Source of the DNA: Paenibacillus sp. MSJ-34
GTDB taxonomy: Bacteria > Bacillota > Bacilli > Paenibacillales > Paenibacillaceae
NCBI RefSeq assembly: GCF_018918005.1
Contig: NZ_JAHLPR010000030.1
Location: 21,341-85,340 of the forward strand
Direction of reading: 5' to 3'
DNA length: 64,000 nt
In this document: in pieces, positions 44,354 to 52,189 of the stretch
Layout: each line of letters begins with the position of its first letter
Position numbering within the stretch: the stretch's first letter is position 1
Translations under genes and position numbers: made by a program
The notes under the pieces: model-generated
Told to the model about the DNA's origin: nothing
Database searches by the model: none
The model's input: only the letters and a program-made list of their open reading frames with translations

Positions 44354-44950
44354 ATGGCGAGTAAGGTTTGGGGGTACGTGAGAATCAGCAAGGCAGTTGG
44401 ACAGGTAGAGGATCGACAGGTTGATCTGCTCATGCAGGAGTATGGTATTCCTGAATCCGATATTTTCATCGATAAGATGAGCGGCGTACGCTTGGATCGG
44501 TCGGCTCTGGCGGAACTTCAGCGTATCGTTCGCGGGGGTGATGTCATTGTGGTGGAATCGTTGAGCCGCATATCGAGAAGCTCAAAAGATTTATTGACTT
44601 TGCTTTCCGATTGGGAACTAAGGGGAATCACATTTATTAGCCATAAGGAGAAACTAGATTTCAGTTCAACGACAGGCAAGCTTATGCTCACATTGCTTGC
44701 CGCTCTTTCCGAGTTTGAAAGAGAAACATTGCGTGATCGTGTTCGAGAAGGGCTTGCTTCCGCTAGAGCCAGAGGTCGAATTGGAGGTCGTCCAAAAACC
44801 GATAAGAAGGCTTTGGAAAAAGCGGTAAAGCTTTATGAGGCGAAGTCACACTCGATTTCTGAGATCGTTTCGATCACCGCTGTGTCCAAGTCAGTTCTGT
44901 ATCGGGAGTTGAAGCGGCTACGGCAACAGGAACTGATTGAGAATACGTAG
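44354..44950 (+). CDS. Small serine resolvase/invertase
   Basis: 198 aa. N-terminal catalytic domain with the nucleophile Ser12 in YVRISK, VIVVESLSRISRSSKDLL, and ALSEFERETLRDRVREGLA followed by GRIGGRPKTDKKAL; C-terminal HTH. It cuts and rejoins DNA at short res-type sites, used to resolve dimers or invert segments. AAGGAGG lies 12 bp upstream. The 380 bp after it may hold its site; none was identified. Confidence 0.92.
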   Translation: MASKVWGYVRISKAVGQVEDRQVDLLMQEYGIPESDIFIDKMSGVRLDRSALAELQRIVRGGDVIVVESLSRISRSSKDLLTLLSDWELRGITFISHKEKLDFSSTTGKLMLTLLAALSEFERETLRDRVREGLASARARGRIGGRPKTDKKALEKAVKLYEAKSHSISEIVSITAVSKSVLYRELKRLRQQELIENT

Positions 44951-45089
44951 AAAATTGCAGTTACATCTTCCGAGATCATTCATTATTCGGTCTTGAAGAT
45001 GCTATAGGCTGAAAATTAACAGCTAGCAATATAGTTTTCGCCTAGAAAGTATGGTGTTGCGCGAATAATTGGTGGTTCTGGTCGGTGAT

Positions 45090-45146
45090 AAGGCAGGTAA
45101 GCGGAAGACACTTCATTGAGGTGTTCTGACGCAGACCTGTCTTTTT
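45090..45146 (+). terminator. Terminator downstream of the resolvase
   Basis: AAGGCAGGT (45090-45098) pairs with ACCTGTCTT (45135-45143, one G-T pair), enclosing a second imperfect stem, then TTTTT. Confidence 0.65.
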
Positions 45147-45339
45147 ACGTGGGCTTATTGCTCTGTTGGGGGTAGCAGAGACGTGGCGGGGGCAATATCC
45201 CTGCAGCTTAAGTAATTATTTGGTGGAAAATGCCTTTAGATCACTGTGAGAAGCCGAATTTCAAGAGTTTTTCGCTGATATTTCCCATAGCACTCAGGTG
45301 AGCGGTTGGCTCCCCAATCCAATGTTGAGGTGAGTGCAG

Positions 45340-45582
45340 ATGGAGAAGAAATCAAAGAGCAATATGGAAAATAATGTAATAGGAACTGATGTTCCTATAG
45401 TGGCTGTTGATGTATCGAAAATAAAAGTTTCACGCAAGTTTGTCGGTGATGAGCCGCTTGAGGAAATTCTTACTTCTGTATTCGAGAATCAAGTTGACAA
45501 TTTAGTTTACAAGTATTACCATTCAACACGAGCTAAAACTGTCGCATCTCATACAACTCACTCCGAAGGGAATGAATTGTGA
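45340..45582 (+). CDS. Small protein preceding the large serine recombinase
   Basis: 80 aa from ATG 45340 (GAGGTGAG upstream). Acidic N-terminus, then IVAVDVSKIKVSRKFVGDEP and a Ser/Thr/His-rich tail. Its stop overlaps the recombinase start (TGATG), so the two are translationally coupled; it may be a recombination accessory factor. No family recognised. Confidence 0.65.
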   Translation: MEKKSKSNMENNVIGTDVPIVAVDVSKIKVSRKFVGDEPLEEILTSVFENQVDNLVYKYYHSTRAKTVASHTTHSEGNEL

Positions 45583-47120
45583 TGAGCCATGTGAGAGCTA
45601 GAAAATATTTGAGATATGTGATCTATGCAAGGGTAAGCACCAAGTTAGACAGCCAAAAAGATAGTCTTGAAAGTCAAGTATCGTTCTTTGAAAACTATAT
45701 AAGGGAAATGGGCGGGGAACTCGTAGGTGTATATGCCGATGATGGGATTACGGGAAAAAGTACTGCACGTCGTAAGGAATTAAAGAGACTCTTGAAAGAT
45801 GTTGAACGTGGAACAATTGATGTTGTCCTCATTAAATCTTTATCTAGACTGTCAAGAGACACCTCTGACACGCTAAACATTGTTAGAAAACTTCATAGCA
45901 ACAATGTTGAACTGTTTTCCTCTAGAGAAGGATTAATTAAAGATGAGATGATGTTGTCCGTTATTTCAGCGGTCAATCAGCGGCAGAGCGAAGATACATC
46001 GTATAATGTCAGTTGGGGGATCGCTGTAAAATCAAATGCAGGTATTTTTCATGGGACTGCTCCTTTCGGTTACGATAAGGTCAAAGGCGGAAAGCTTGTT
46101 CCAAATACTGAGCAGGCTCTCACGGTAAAATTGATATTTGATCTGTACCTGAATAAAAATATGGGATATCTGGCAATAGCCAACTATCTAAACGAAAAGG
46201 GAATTCCGTCTTCGAGAAAGAATGGGCAGAAATGGCATGATTCATCAGTGCGAATATTACTTTCGAACCGACATTACACAGGAGAACTGGTTCATGGGCG
46301 TTCGAAGGTTGATGGAAAGGATAAAATTCACCTTCAGGAAAAAGGTTATAATAAAAGACAGATTATTGATGAGGGCGACTGGATTGTTATTCCTAACCAT
46401 CATGAACCAATAATTACTAGAGAACAGTTTAAGGCAGTTCAAGAAAAGAGACATGAAAAGGCTGAACGGCGTTTTCGTGGCAAAGGGAAGAAGTCTTTAT
46501 TTGCTAGAGTGGCATTTTGTGCTGATTGTGGCAGTGGTATGAATTATATCAAGGGGAGCCAAGGCTATGTATGCGGTTCGAAACATAGACCTGCAGATAA
46601 GGAATGTACTCGTCATTTCATTAAGCACGCTGTGCTGAAAGAAGCGGTTTTAAATGATTTGCGCAAACTGTCTGGCAATACAGTAGATCGGAATTCTCTG
46701 GTTCACAATGCTTTAAAACAAGTAAATGTGAAAATTACCCAAGCTAAAGAAGAATTAAATGAGGTAAATAAGCAGTTGAGGCATTTGCAAAAAGATCGTA
46801 TGGAGCTTGTTGATAAACTGTTGAACAAGACGCTGGATGATGAAATATTCAAAATGTATAATTCAGGTCTAAAGACGAAACAAGAAACACTTGAATTAAG
46901 GGTAAAGGAATTGGAAAACATCATTTCTCAGGAACAGGAAAACGAAGGCTCCATACATGCCTTCCAATTAGAAGTTCAGCGTTTTACTCAACTGGAAATT
47001 TCGGATGAAGAGATCCTTCGAGAAGTGTTTCATCGATTAATTCACAAGGTCGAAGTATTTGAGGATGGTAGTATAGAAATCCACTATAATTTCAAAAATC
47101 CGTTGTCGCTGGGGGCGTAG
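45582..47120 (+). CDS. Large serine recombinase (site-specific integrase)
   Basis: 512 aa. Resolvase domain with nucleophile Ser19 in YARVST, IKSLSRLSRDTSDTL and AVNQRQSEDTSYNV; recombinase domain (NKNMGYLAIANYLNEKGIPS, LSNRHYTGELVHG); zinc ribbon FCADCGSGM...CGSKHRPADKECTR; C-terminal coiled coil (about residues 370-450). The full domain set is what integrates and excises Firmicutes elements between attP and attB. It lies at the right end of the element, 28 bp before the rlmCD remnant. Confidence 0.94.
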   Translation: MSHVRARKYLRYVIYARVSTKLDSQKDSLESQVSFFENYIREMGGELVGVYADDGITGKSTARRKELKRLLKDVERGTIDVVLIKSLSRLSRDTSDTLNIVRKLHSNNVELFSSREGLIKDEMMLSVISAVNQRQSEDTSYNVSWGIAVKSNAGIFHGTAPFGYDKVKGGKLVPNTEQALTVKLIFDLYLNKNMGYLAIANYLNEKGIPSSRKNGQKWHDSSVRILLSNRHYTGELVHGRSKVDGKDKIHLQEKGYNKRQIIDEGDWIVIPNHHEPIITREQFKAVQEKRHEKAERRFRGKGKKSLFARVAFCADCGSGMNYIKGSQGYVCGSKHRPADKECTRHFIKHAVLKEAVLNDLRKLSGNTVDRNSLVHNALKQVNVKITQAKEELNEVNKQLRHLQKDRMELVDKLLNKTLDDEIFKMYNSGLKTKQETLELRVKELENIISQEQENEGSIHAFQLEVQRFTQLEISDEEILREVFHRLIHKVEVFEDGSIEIHYNFKNPLSLGA

Positions 47121-47147
47121 ATTGCCCCCTTCCATTATATCAATAAT

Positions 47148-47201
47148 AAGCATTCGACACATGTGGAGTGCGTAATAGGAATATGTCGAGACGATACGTA
47201 G
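47148..47201 (+). pseudogene. Remnant of an rlmCD 3' end (candidate attR)
   Basis: In frame it reads KHSTHVECVIGICRDDT then TAG. The HVECVI core matches the conserved C-terminal motif of RlmCD (HVECLI at 33550-33564). DNA identity with the intact gene is about 20 of 30 bp, best at CATGTGGA. Interpreted as the right junction left by integration into rlmCD. Confidence 0.55.
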
Positions 47202-47344
47202 AAGTGCTGAATTATCAGTATTCTGCAAAGTATGCTTCGTTTACGACTAATGGAAAGGACTACAGGAATAAGGTGTTAAACGATAAAATCGAGGTTTCTA
47301 TTGTTATCGACTTGGAATGGATAGATACACCTAGTGATTTTTAA
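47183..47344 (+). CDS. Possible 53-aa ORF
   Basis: ATG 47183 to TAA 47342: MSRRYVEVLNYQYSAKYASF..., ending VIDLEWIDTPSDF. The ribosome site (AGGA, 2 bp away) is poor. It overlaps the rlmCD remnant in another frame and ends just before two terminators. It may be the truncated end of a former gene. Confidence 0.3.
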   Translation: MSRRYVEVLNYQYSAKYASFTTNGKDYRNKVLNDKIEVSIVIDLEWIDTPSDF

Positions 47345-47362
47345 TTGAAAACAAGAATATCC

Positions 47363-47395
47363 AAGAGAGCGTCCTTATCGGGCGTTCTCTTTTTA
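47363..47395. terminator. Terminator at the element boundary
   Basis: AAGAGAGCG (47363-47371) pairs with CGTTCTCTT (47383-47391), extended inside by TCC/GGG, then TTTTAT. Confidence 0.75.
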
Positions 47396-47410
47396 TATAG
47401 ATATTTCTTC

Positions 47411-47453
47411 AAAGAGCCAGTTGTCCTGAATCTCTCAGGCAGCCGGCTTTTTT
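47411..47453 (+). terminator. Second terminator-like hairpin, in the parA leader
   Basis: AAAGAGCC pairs with GGCTTTTTT around an inner CCTG/CAGG stem, with six T. It ends 20 bp before the parA start and just before its ribosome site, so it may attenuate the parA operon. Confidence 0.7.
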
Positions 47454-47473
47454 CATGAAAGGAGGAACAGCGA

Positions 47474-48301
47474 ATGACGAAGGTGATTGCTCTTGCCAAT
47501 CAGAAAGGCGGTGTCGGCAAAACGACTACGGCTGTTAATTTGGGTATTGGCTTGGCGACTGAAGGTAAAAAGGTTCTTCTAGTGGATGCGGATGCACAAG
47601 GCAATTTGACAGATGCGTTGGGTTACCGCGAACCGGATAATTTGTCAATTTCTTTGGCTACACTGCTCGTTAAAAATATGTTGGAAGAATCGTATCCGCC
47701 CCAAAAAGGCATTTTGCACCATCCCGAAGGGATTGACCTAATGCCCGGTAACATCGAATTGTCTGCTGTTGAAGTCTCGCTTGTCAATACAATGAGCAGG
47801 GAAACGATCTTGCGCTCCTATATAGACAAGGTGAAAAAGGACTATGATTATGTCCTTATTGACTGTATGCCCAGCTTGGGCATGTTGACCATCAATGCAC
47901 TGGCGGCCGCTGATAGCGTCATCATTCCGGTTCAGGCGCATTATTTACCGGCGAAAGGAATGACGCAGCTTTTGCAAACCGTTTCCCGTGTCCGACGCCA
48001 AATCAACCCGAAGTTGCTGGTAGATGGCGTGCTGCTGACGATGGTGGACAACCGGACCAACTTTGCCAAGGATATTTCCTTTGTTCTTCGGCGTGATTAT
48101 GGAGACAAGCTGCGTGTGTTTCAAACGGAAATTCCGCTTTCCATCCGTGCGGCGGAAACGAGCGCCAAGGGGAAGAGCATTTATAAGCATGATCCGAACG
48201 GACAAGTAGCCGAAGCGTATGCGGCATTTACAAAGGAGGTGAAGGGTATTGGCAAAGAAAGACGACAGACGCGCCAGCATCAAGCTGACCACAGTCGATG
48301 A
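47474..48301 (+). CDS. parA: ParA-type partition ATPase
   Basis: 275 aa. Deviant Walker A KGGVGKTT (residues 11-18), Walker A' LLVDADAQGNLTDALG and DYVLIDCMPSLG. It forms the segregation or positioning system together with ParB. AAAGGAGG precedes the ATG. The 3' end overlaps parB by 53 bp, with the extra tail rich in Arg and Gln. Confidence 0.94.
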   Translation: MTKVIALANQKGGVGKTTTAVNLGIGLATEGKKVLLVDADAQGNLTDALGYREPDNLSISLATLLVKNMLEESYPPQKGILHHPEGIDLMPGNIELSAVEVSLVNTMSRETILRSYIDKVKKDYDYVLIDCMPSLGMLTINALAAADSVIIPVQAHYLPAKGMTQLLQTVSRVRRQINPKLLVDGVLLTMVDNRTNFAKDISFVLRRDYGDKLRVFQTEIPLSIRAAETSAKGKSIYKHDPNGQVAEAYAAFTKEVKGIGKERRQTRQHQADHSR

Positions 48302-49193
48302 TTTGTTTTCGACCGATGAGAGCCGCGCCGATGCACAGCGGGAAAAAGTGATGGACATCCCGTTGTCAGAGATCAGCGATTCCCCCGATCATCCATTCAA
48401 AGTAAAAGCGGATGAAGCGATGCTGGAAATGGCAGATAGTGTGAAGCAATACGGCGTATTGGTTCCTGGATTAGTACGTCCGAAGACAGAGGGCGGTTAT
48501 GAGATGGTCGCCGGACATCGGCGGAAAAAGGCGAGCGAGCTGGCGGGTATGGAAACGATGCCTTGCATCGTCCGCGAACTGGACGACGATCAAGCGACCA
48601 TTATTATGGTGGACAGCAACCTGCAAAGGGAGCATATAGCGCCTAGCGAGAAGGCGTTTGCTTATAAGATGAAGCTGGAGGCGATGAATCGTCAGGGGCA
48701 ACGTACTGACTTAACTTGTTCCCAATTTGGGAACAAGTTTGAAGGAAAGAAATCAAGCGAGATATTAGCAGAACAAATGGGAGAAAGCAAAAATCAAATA
48801 TTTAGATACATTCGCTTGACTCATTTGATCCCTTCCATTCTTGAAATGGTAGATGAAAAACGGATCGCGTTTAATCCGGCTGTCGAGTTGTCTTACTTGG
48901 CCGAAAAAGAGCAGCAAGACCTTTATGAAACGATGCAGTCCGAAGACTGTACGCCTTCTTTGTCACAAGCGCTGCGTATGAAGAAACTGAGTCAGGGCGG
49001 ACGGCTCAATATGGATGTTATCTTCTCGATTTTGACGGAGGAAAAGCCCAATCAGAGGGGAAAAATGCACATTCAGCGGGAGCGCATTGATCGCTTTTTT
49101 CCTAAGAATTTTACTGAAAAACAAAAGGAGGACCTTATTGTCCAATTGCTTGAAAGCTGGCATCGCAAGCGGCAGCGCGAACATGAACGATAA
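48249..49193 (+). CDS. parB: ParB-family DNA-binding protein
   Basis: 314 aa from TTG 48249 (AGGAGGTG upstream). ParB/Srx CTPase-like domain: EMVAGHRRKKASELAGMETM and DSNLQREHIAPSEKAFAYKM; then the KorB-like HTH ILAEQMGESKNQIFRYIRLT. This ParB form is common on Firmicutes conjugative elements. A 27-bp palindrome lies inside the gene at codons for TCSQFGNKF. Confidence 0.93.
   Translation: MAKKDDRRASIKLTTVDDLFSTDESRADAQREKVMDIPLSEISDSPDHPFKVKADEAMLEMADSVKQYGVLVPGLVRPKTEGGYEMVAGHRRKKASELAGMETMPCIVRELDDDQATIIMVDSNLQREHIAPSEKAFAYKMKLEAMNRQGQRTDLTCSQFGNKFEGKKSSEILAEQMGESKNQIFRYIRLTHLIPSILEMVDEKRIAFNPAVELSYLAEKEQQDLYETMQSEDCTPSLSQALRMKKLSQGGRLNMDVIFSILTEEKPNQRGKMHIQRERIDRFFPKNFTEKQKEDLIVQLLESWHRKRQREHER
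48713..48739. promoter_or_regulatory. 27-bp palindrome within parB (candidate parS/operator)
   Basis: AACTTGTTCCCAA-T-TTGGGAACAAGTT, 13-bp perfect arms around one base, in a locally AT-richer part of parB. The odd length and perfection exceed what the codons require. It may be a ParB or repressor binding site. Confidence 0.45.
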
Positions 49194-49276
49194 TCTTAAG
49201 CAACATGCACAAAAATAGCCATTCCTTCCTCTCCATAGCCGGGGAGTTTTTTTGTGCCTACGAGGAGGTGACTGAG

Positions 49277-49447
49277 ATGCTCTTTACGGAAGGGAAATGG
49301 CGGAAATACGAACGGTTAATGAAAGAAAGGCCCGGCTTCGACCGCAGAGAACCGGAAGATGAATCGGAACGTTCCAACACAGCTAAAGGGGAACGGAGAA
49401 AACGAAGGCGAGACAAGCGGAAAAGCAATAAGAACGAAGGAAGTTGA
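49277..49447 (+). CDS. Small basic protein, 56 aa
   Basis: ATG 49277 with GAGGAGGTG 7 bp upstream; longer in-frame starts lack a ribosome site. MLFTEGKWRKYERLMKERPG, then a tail with GERRKRRRDKRKSNKNE. Strongly basic, perhaps nucleic-acid binding. It lies between parB and the Tad-like genes. Confidence 0.6.
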   Translation: MLFTEGKWRKYERLMKERPGFDRREPEDESERSNTAKGERRKRRRDKRKSNKNEGS

Positions 49448-49477
49448 AATTCATTGGTATAGAAAGGAGTCGTGAGC

Positions 49478-50569
49478 ATGTCTTGGACCTATCGTCATCG
49501 CAAGATGTTGGTGATCGCTGCCATTTTGATCGGCATTCTTTTGCTCGTGTCGGCTGCCATTTTTCACTTGATGAGACAAGCTGAACAACAGCAGGAACAT
49601 CAGGAAGTGATCGCCCATTATGAGAGGCAAATAGAACAGTTAACAGCGATTAAAGAAGAATCGCTGCAAACGGTATGGACCGTGGCTCGAACCATTCCGG
49701 CCGGTGACCAGATCGAACCTGAAGACGTCACAGCAATGACCCTGCCGACCGCATTGGTTTCGCCCGAAATGATCGTTAAGGAAGAAGAGGCGGTCGGTAA
49801 ACATGCCAAAGTTGAACTTCGCCCGGGAATGCCGCTTCTTGCTTCTGTGTTGTATGAGGGCAACCCAATTGCCAAGGATGTGCGGACACAAGAGTTTCAA
49901 ATCATCCAGCTTCCGTCGCATCTCGGAAAATCACAGTATATCGATGTGAGGATCAACTTCCCGACTGGCGAAGATTTCGTTGTGCTTGCCAAAAAGCAGG
50001 TGCTTGATCGCGAGGGAACCGTCATTTGGCTGGAGATGAATGAAACCGACCTGCTGCTCACATCAAGCGCGATCATCGATGCCTATTTGCAAGGCGCAAG
50101 ATTATACGCAGTGCCCTATATCGAACCGGGACTGCAAGAGGCAGCGACGGCGACTTATCCGGCCAATCCGATGGTGTTGGATTTATTGGAGCAAAACCCG
50201 AACCTAGTTGAGCAGGTTTCTACTGAACTGGCTCGTCAGCAACGCGAAAGGTTGGAAAGTAACTTAAATGAAATGAGTGAAGCGGACAAGATGCGGGTGA
50301 TGTACGGCAATGTCACCGTTCAGCAACAACTCATGAATGAACGGGCCGCAACACAGCAAAGCAATGCCGCTCAGCAAATGCCGCAGCCCCCTAGTTTCCC
50401 GGAGCAGGATGACCAAGAGTCGGTGCAAGGAGAAGATGAACAGCCGCCTTCTTCCCTTCCGGTCGTGGTAGAAGAAGAATCGCCCGAAGCGACGTTGCCC
50501 GATCCACCGCCAGCGTCCGAGCCAGAGTCAGAAACGGACCCGGATTATTCAGAAATCTTCAATCAATAA
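49478..50569 (+). CDS. SAF-domain (CpaB/RcpC-like) membrane protein
   Basis: 363 aa from ATG 49478 (AAAGGAG upstream). One N-terminal membrane helix (about 12-32), a short coiled coil, then a SAF domain with TIPAGDQIEPEDVTAMTLP and LRPGMPLLASVLYEG, as in CpaB/RcpC pilus-assembly proteins. A long Gln/Pro/Glu-rich tail from about residue 290 is probably disordered. First gene of the Tad-like cluster, 9 bp before the next. Confidence 0.75.
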   Translation: MSWTYRHRKMLVIAAILIGILLLVSAAIFHLMRQAEQQQEHQEVIAHYERQIEQLTAIKEESLQTVWTVARTIPAGDQIEPEDVTAMTLPTALVSPEMIVKEEEAVGKHAKVELRPGMPLLASVLYEGNPIAKDVRTQEFQIIQLPSHLGKSQYIDVRINFPTGEDFVVLAKKQVLDREGTVIWLEMNETDLLLTSSAIIDAYLQGARLYAVPYIEPGLQEAATATYPANPMVLDLLEQNPNLVEQVSTELARQQRERLESNLNEMSEADKMRVMYGNVTVQQQLMNERAATQQSNAAQQMPQPPSFPEQDDQESVQGEDEQPPSSLPVVVEEESPEATLPDPPPASEPESETDPDYSEIFNQ

Positions 50570-50578
50570 GGAGGAACC

Positions 50579-51301
50579 ATGAAAAAGATTGTGTTTTTAG
50601 GAGCGCCGGATAAAAGCCATGTGCTGTTATTGCTAGGCAAACTCCTGGCCGCAATGGATTACAAGGTGCTGGTGGTGGACTCTACTCTCGCGCAAACGAC
50701 ACAGGGATATTTGCCGCAGGAAGAATTACGCGCTCCGCTCTACGAGTTTGAAGGCATAGACGTGGCCTGTGGTTTTATCTTGTTTTCGCAGTTGGAACGA
50801 TACTTGTATCAAAAAGCAAGTGGCATGGATTACGATGTGATGCTGATGGACACCGACCATACCGAAATGGTCAAAGGGTGGGAGTTACCCCATTACGACA
50901 AGCGGATCTGGTGCAGCAATTTCAACCGATTGACCATGCAGCGAAATGTCGAATTGATGCAGCGGTTATGCTTGCATGAAGCACAGAATCAACCGGTATC
51001 GTTTTACAAGATGATGCTATCCGTTGTTCCTCTGACTGTCACCGAGGCGTATCTCGATTCCGCCTTTGCTCAGCAGACCATTCGCTGGGAGGAAGCGGTT
51101 TTTCGTTTTCCGCTGGATGAGCGTGATGTATCCGCCGAGCTGGAAAACCAGCATCATGGCCGCATCGATGTGAAGGGACTATCGGGAACGTACCGCCGCA
51201 CGATATGGGAGATGGCACAACAGTTGTTTGATTGGGACGACAAAACCGTTCGCAAGGCATGGAAGCGACTTCGCCAAGAACGCGCTGCCTTCCGTCGCTA
51301 A
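50579..51301 (+). CDS. CpaE/MinD-like protein with a degenerate P-loop
   Basis: 240 aa. KKIVFLGAPDKSHVLLLLGK replaces the Walker A lysine/glycine pattern, and KVLVVDSTLAQTTQGYLPQE keeps the MinD-type second strand. MLMDTDHTEMVKGW follows. Probably a SIMIBI-fold protein that lost or changed nucleotide binding. Paired with a second CpaE-like gene, so the two may form a heterodimer. AAGGAGG precedes the ATG. Confidence 0.6.
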   Translation: MKKIVFLGAPDKSHVLLLLGKLLAAMDYKVLVVDSTLAQTTQGYLPQEELRAPLYEFEGIDVACGFILFSQLERYLYQKASGMDYDVMLMDTDHTEMVKGWELPHYDKRIWCSNFNRLTMQRNVELMQRLCLHEAQNQPVSFYKMMLSVVPLTVTEAYLDSAFAQQTIRWEEAVFRFPLDERDVSAELENQHHGRIDVKGLSGTYRRTIWEMAQQLFDWDDKTVRKAWKRLRQERAAFRR

Positions 51302-51340
51302 TCAAGCTGATCAAAATGATTGAGAAAAGGAGGGGACACG

Positions 51341-52189
51341 GTGACGGGACATACAATCGTGTTTTGGAGTCCGGTATCGGGAACCGGGACAACGAGCAAT
51401 CTGGCAGCGACTGCCTCGGTCATGGGACTGGAGTGTTCGGCACATATGTTGCTGCTGGGTCATTGTGAAAGTCACGATATCGCCTTGAAGCAATGCTTTT
51501 ATCAAACGCATGCCTCTCGGGAGATGGACATGGATGTCTCAGTCAATATGGGTGTAGATGCGTTATTGCGACTGCTGCAAAACCGAAAATTGCAACCCAA
51601 CATGATTCGGGATTACACGCTGCCTTTGTTAAAGGACAGGCTCGACTTGCTGCCGGGTTCAAGCAAGCCGGATGATCGTTTTATTGACATGGCCACGCCT
51701 TGGATGGAACCGCTGCTAAGCATGGCGAAACGGATGTATGATCTTGTGTTTGTGGATGGCGGCAGCGGAAATTCATCGGAATGGACCAACGGTTTACTGC
51801 GGCTGGCGGATGTGCTGGTGGTGTGCCTCCCGCAAAATCGGTTGGCTGTCCATCGTTTTTTTCGGATGGATGAACTTCAAGCGATGCTCGCAACTAAAAA
51901 GCATGTGCTCGTGTTCGGAAAATATGATCGGTACTCATCTTTGACCCATAAAAATTTGTTGCGTCCTTATGGACGGCATTTGCGAGTATATTTGGTCAGT
52001 TACAATACACGGTGGTTGGATGATGGACAAAACGGGCAGGCGATTTCTTACATGTATCGCAATCGGCAAGTGCCGCGGGAACATGAAAACTATCTGTTCA
52101 TGCGAGACGTGCGGGCGTTGGCACTTGCGTTGATTGAACAAACGGGCTTGCACAATGCCTTTTTCGGCGGGAAGGAGACCCCGATATGA
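51341..52189 (+). CDS. CpaE/MinD-like ATPase
   Basis: 282 aa from GTG 51341 (AAGGAGGGG 6 bp upstream). HTIVFWSPVSGTGTTSNLAA is a deviant Walker A (SGTGTTS, threonine where lysine is usual), with MYDLVFVDGGSGNSSEW and LRLADVLVVCLPQNRLAVHR. In Tad systems CpaE positions the machine. Its stop overlaps the next start (ATGA). Confidence 0.65.
   Translation: MTGHTIVFWSPVSGTGTTSNLAATASVMGLECSAHMLLLGHCESHDIALKQCFYQTHASREMDMDVSVNMGVDALLRLLQNRKLQPNMIRDYTLPLLKDRLDLLPGSSKPDDRFIDMATPWMEPLLSMAKRMYDLVFVDGGSGNSSEWTNGLLRLADVLVVCLPQNRLAVHRFFRMDELQAMLATKKHVLVFGKYDRYSSLTHKNLLRPYGRHLRVYLVSYNTRWLDDGQNGQAISYMYRNRQVPREHENYLFMRDVRALALALIEQTGLHNAFFGGKETPI

Noticed and set aside
44354..47120. Complete prophage
   Set aside because: No capsid, portal, terminase or tail genes are visible between the recombinases and rlmCD; the content fits an integrative element.
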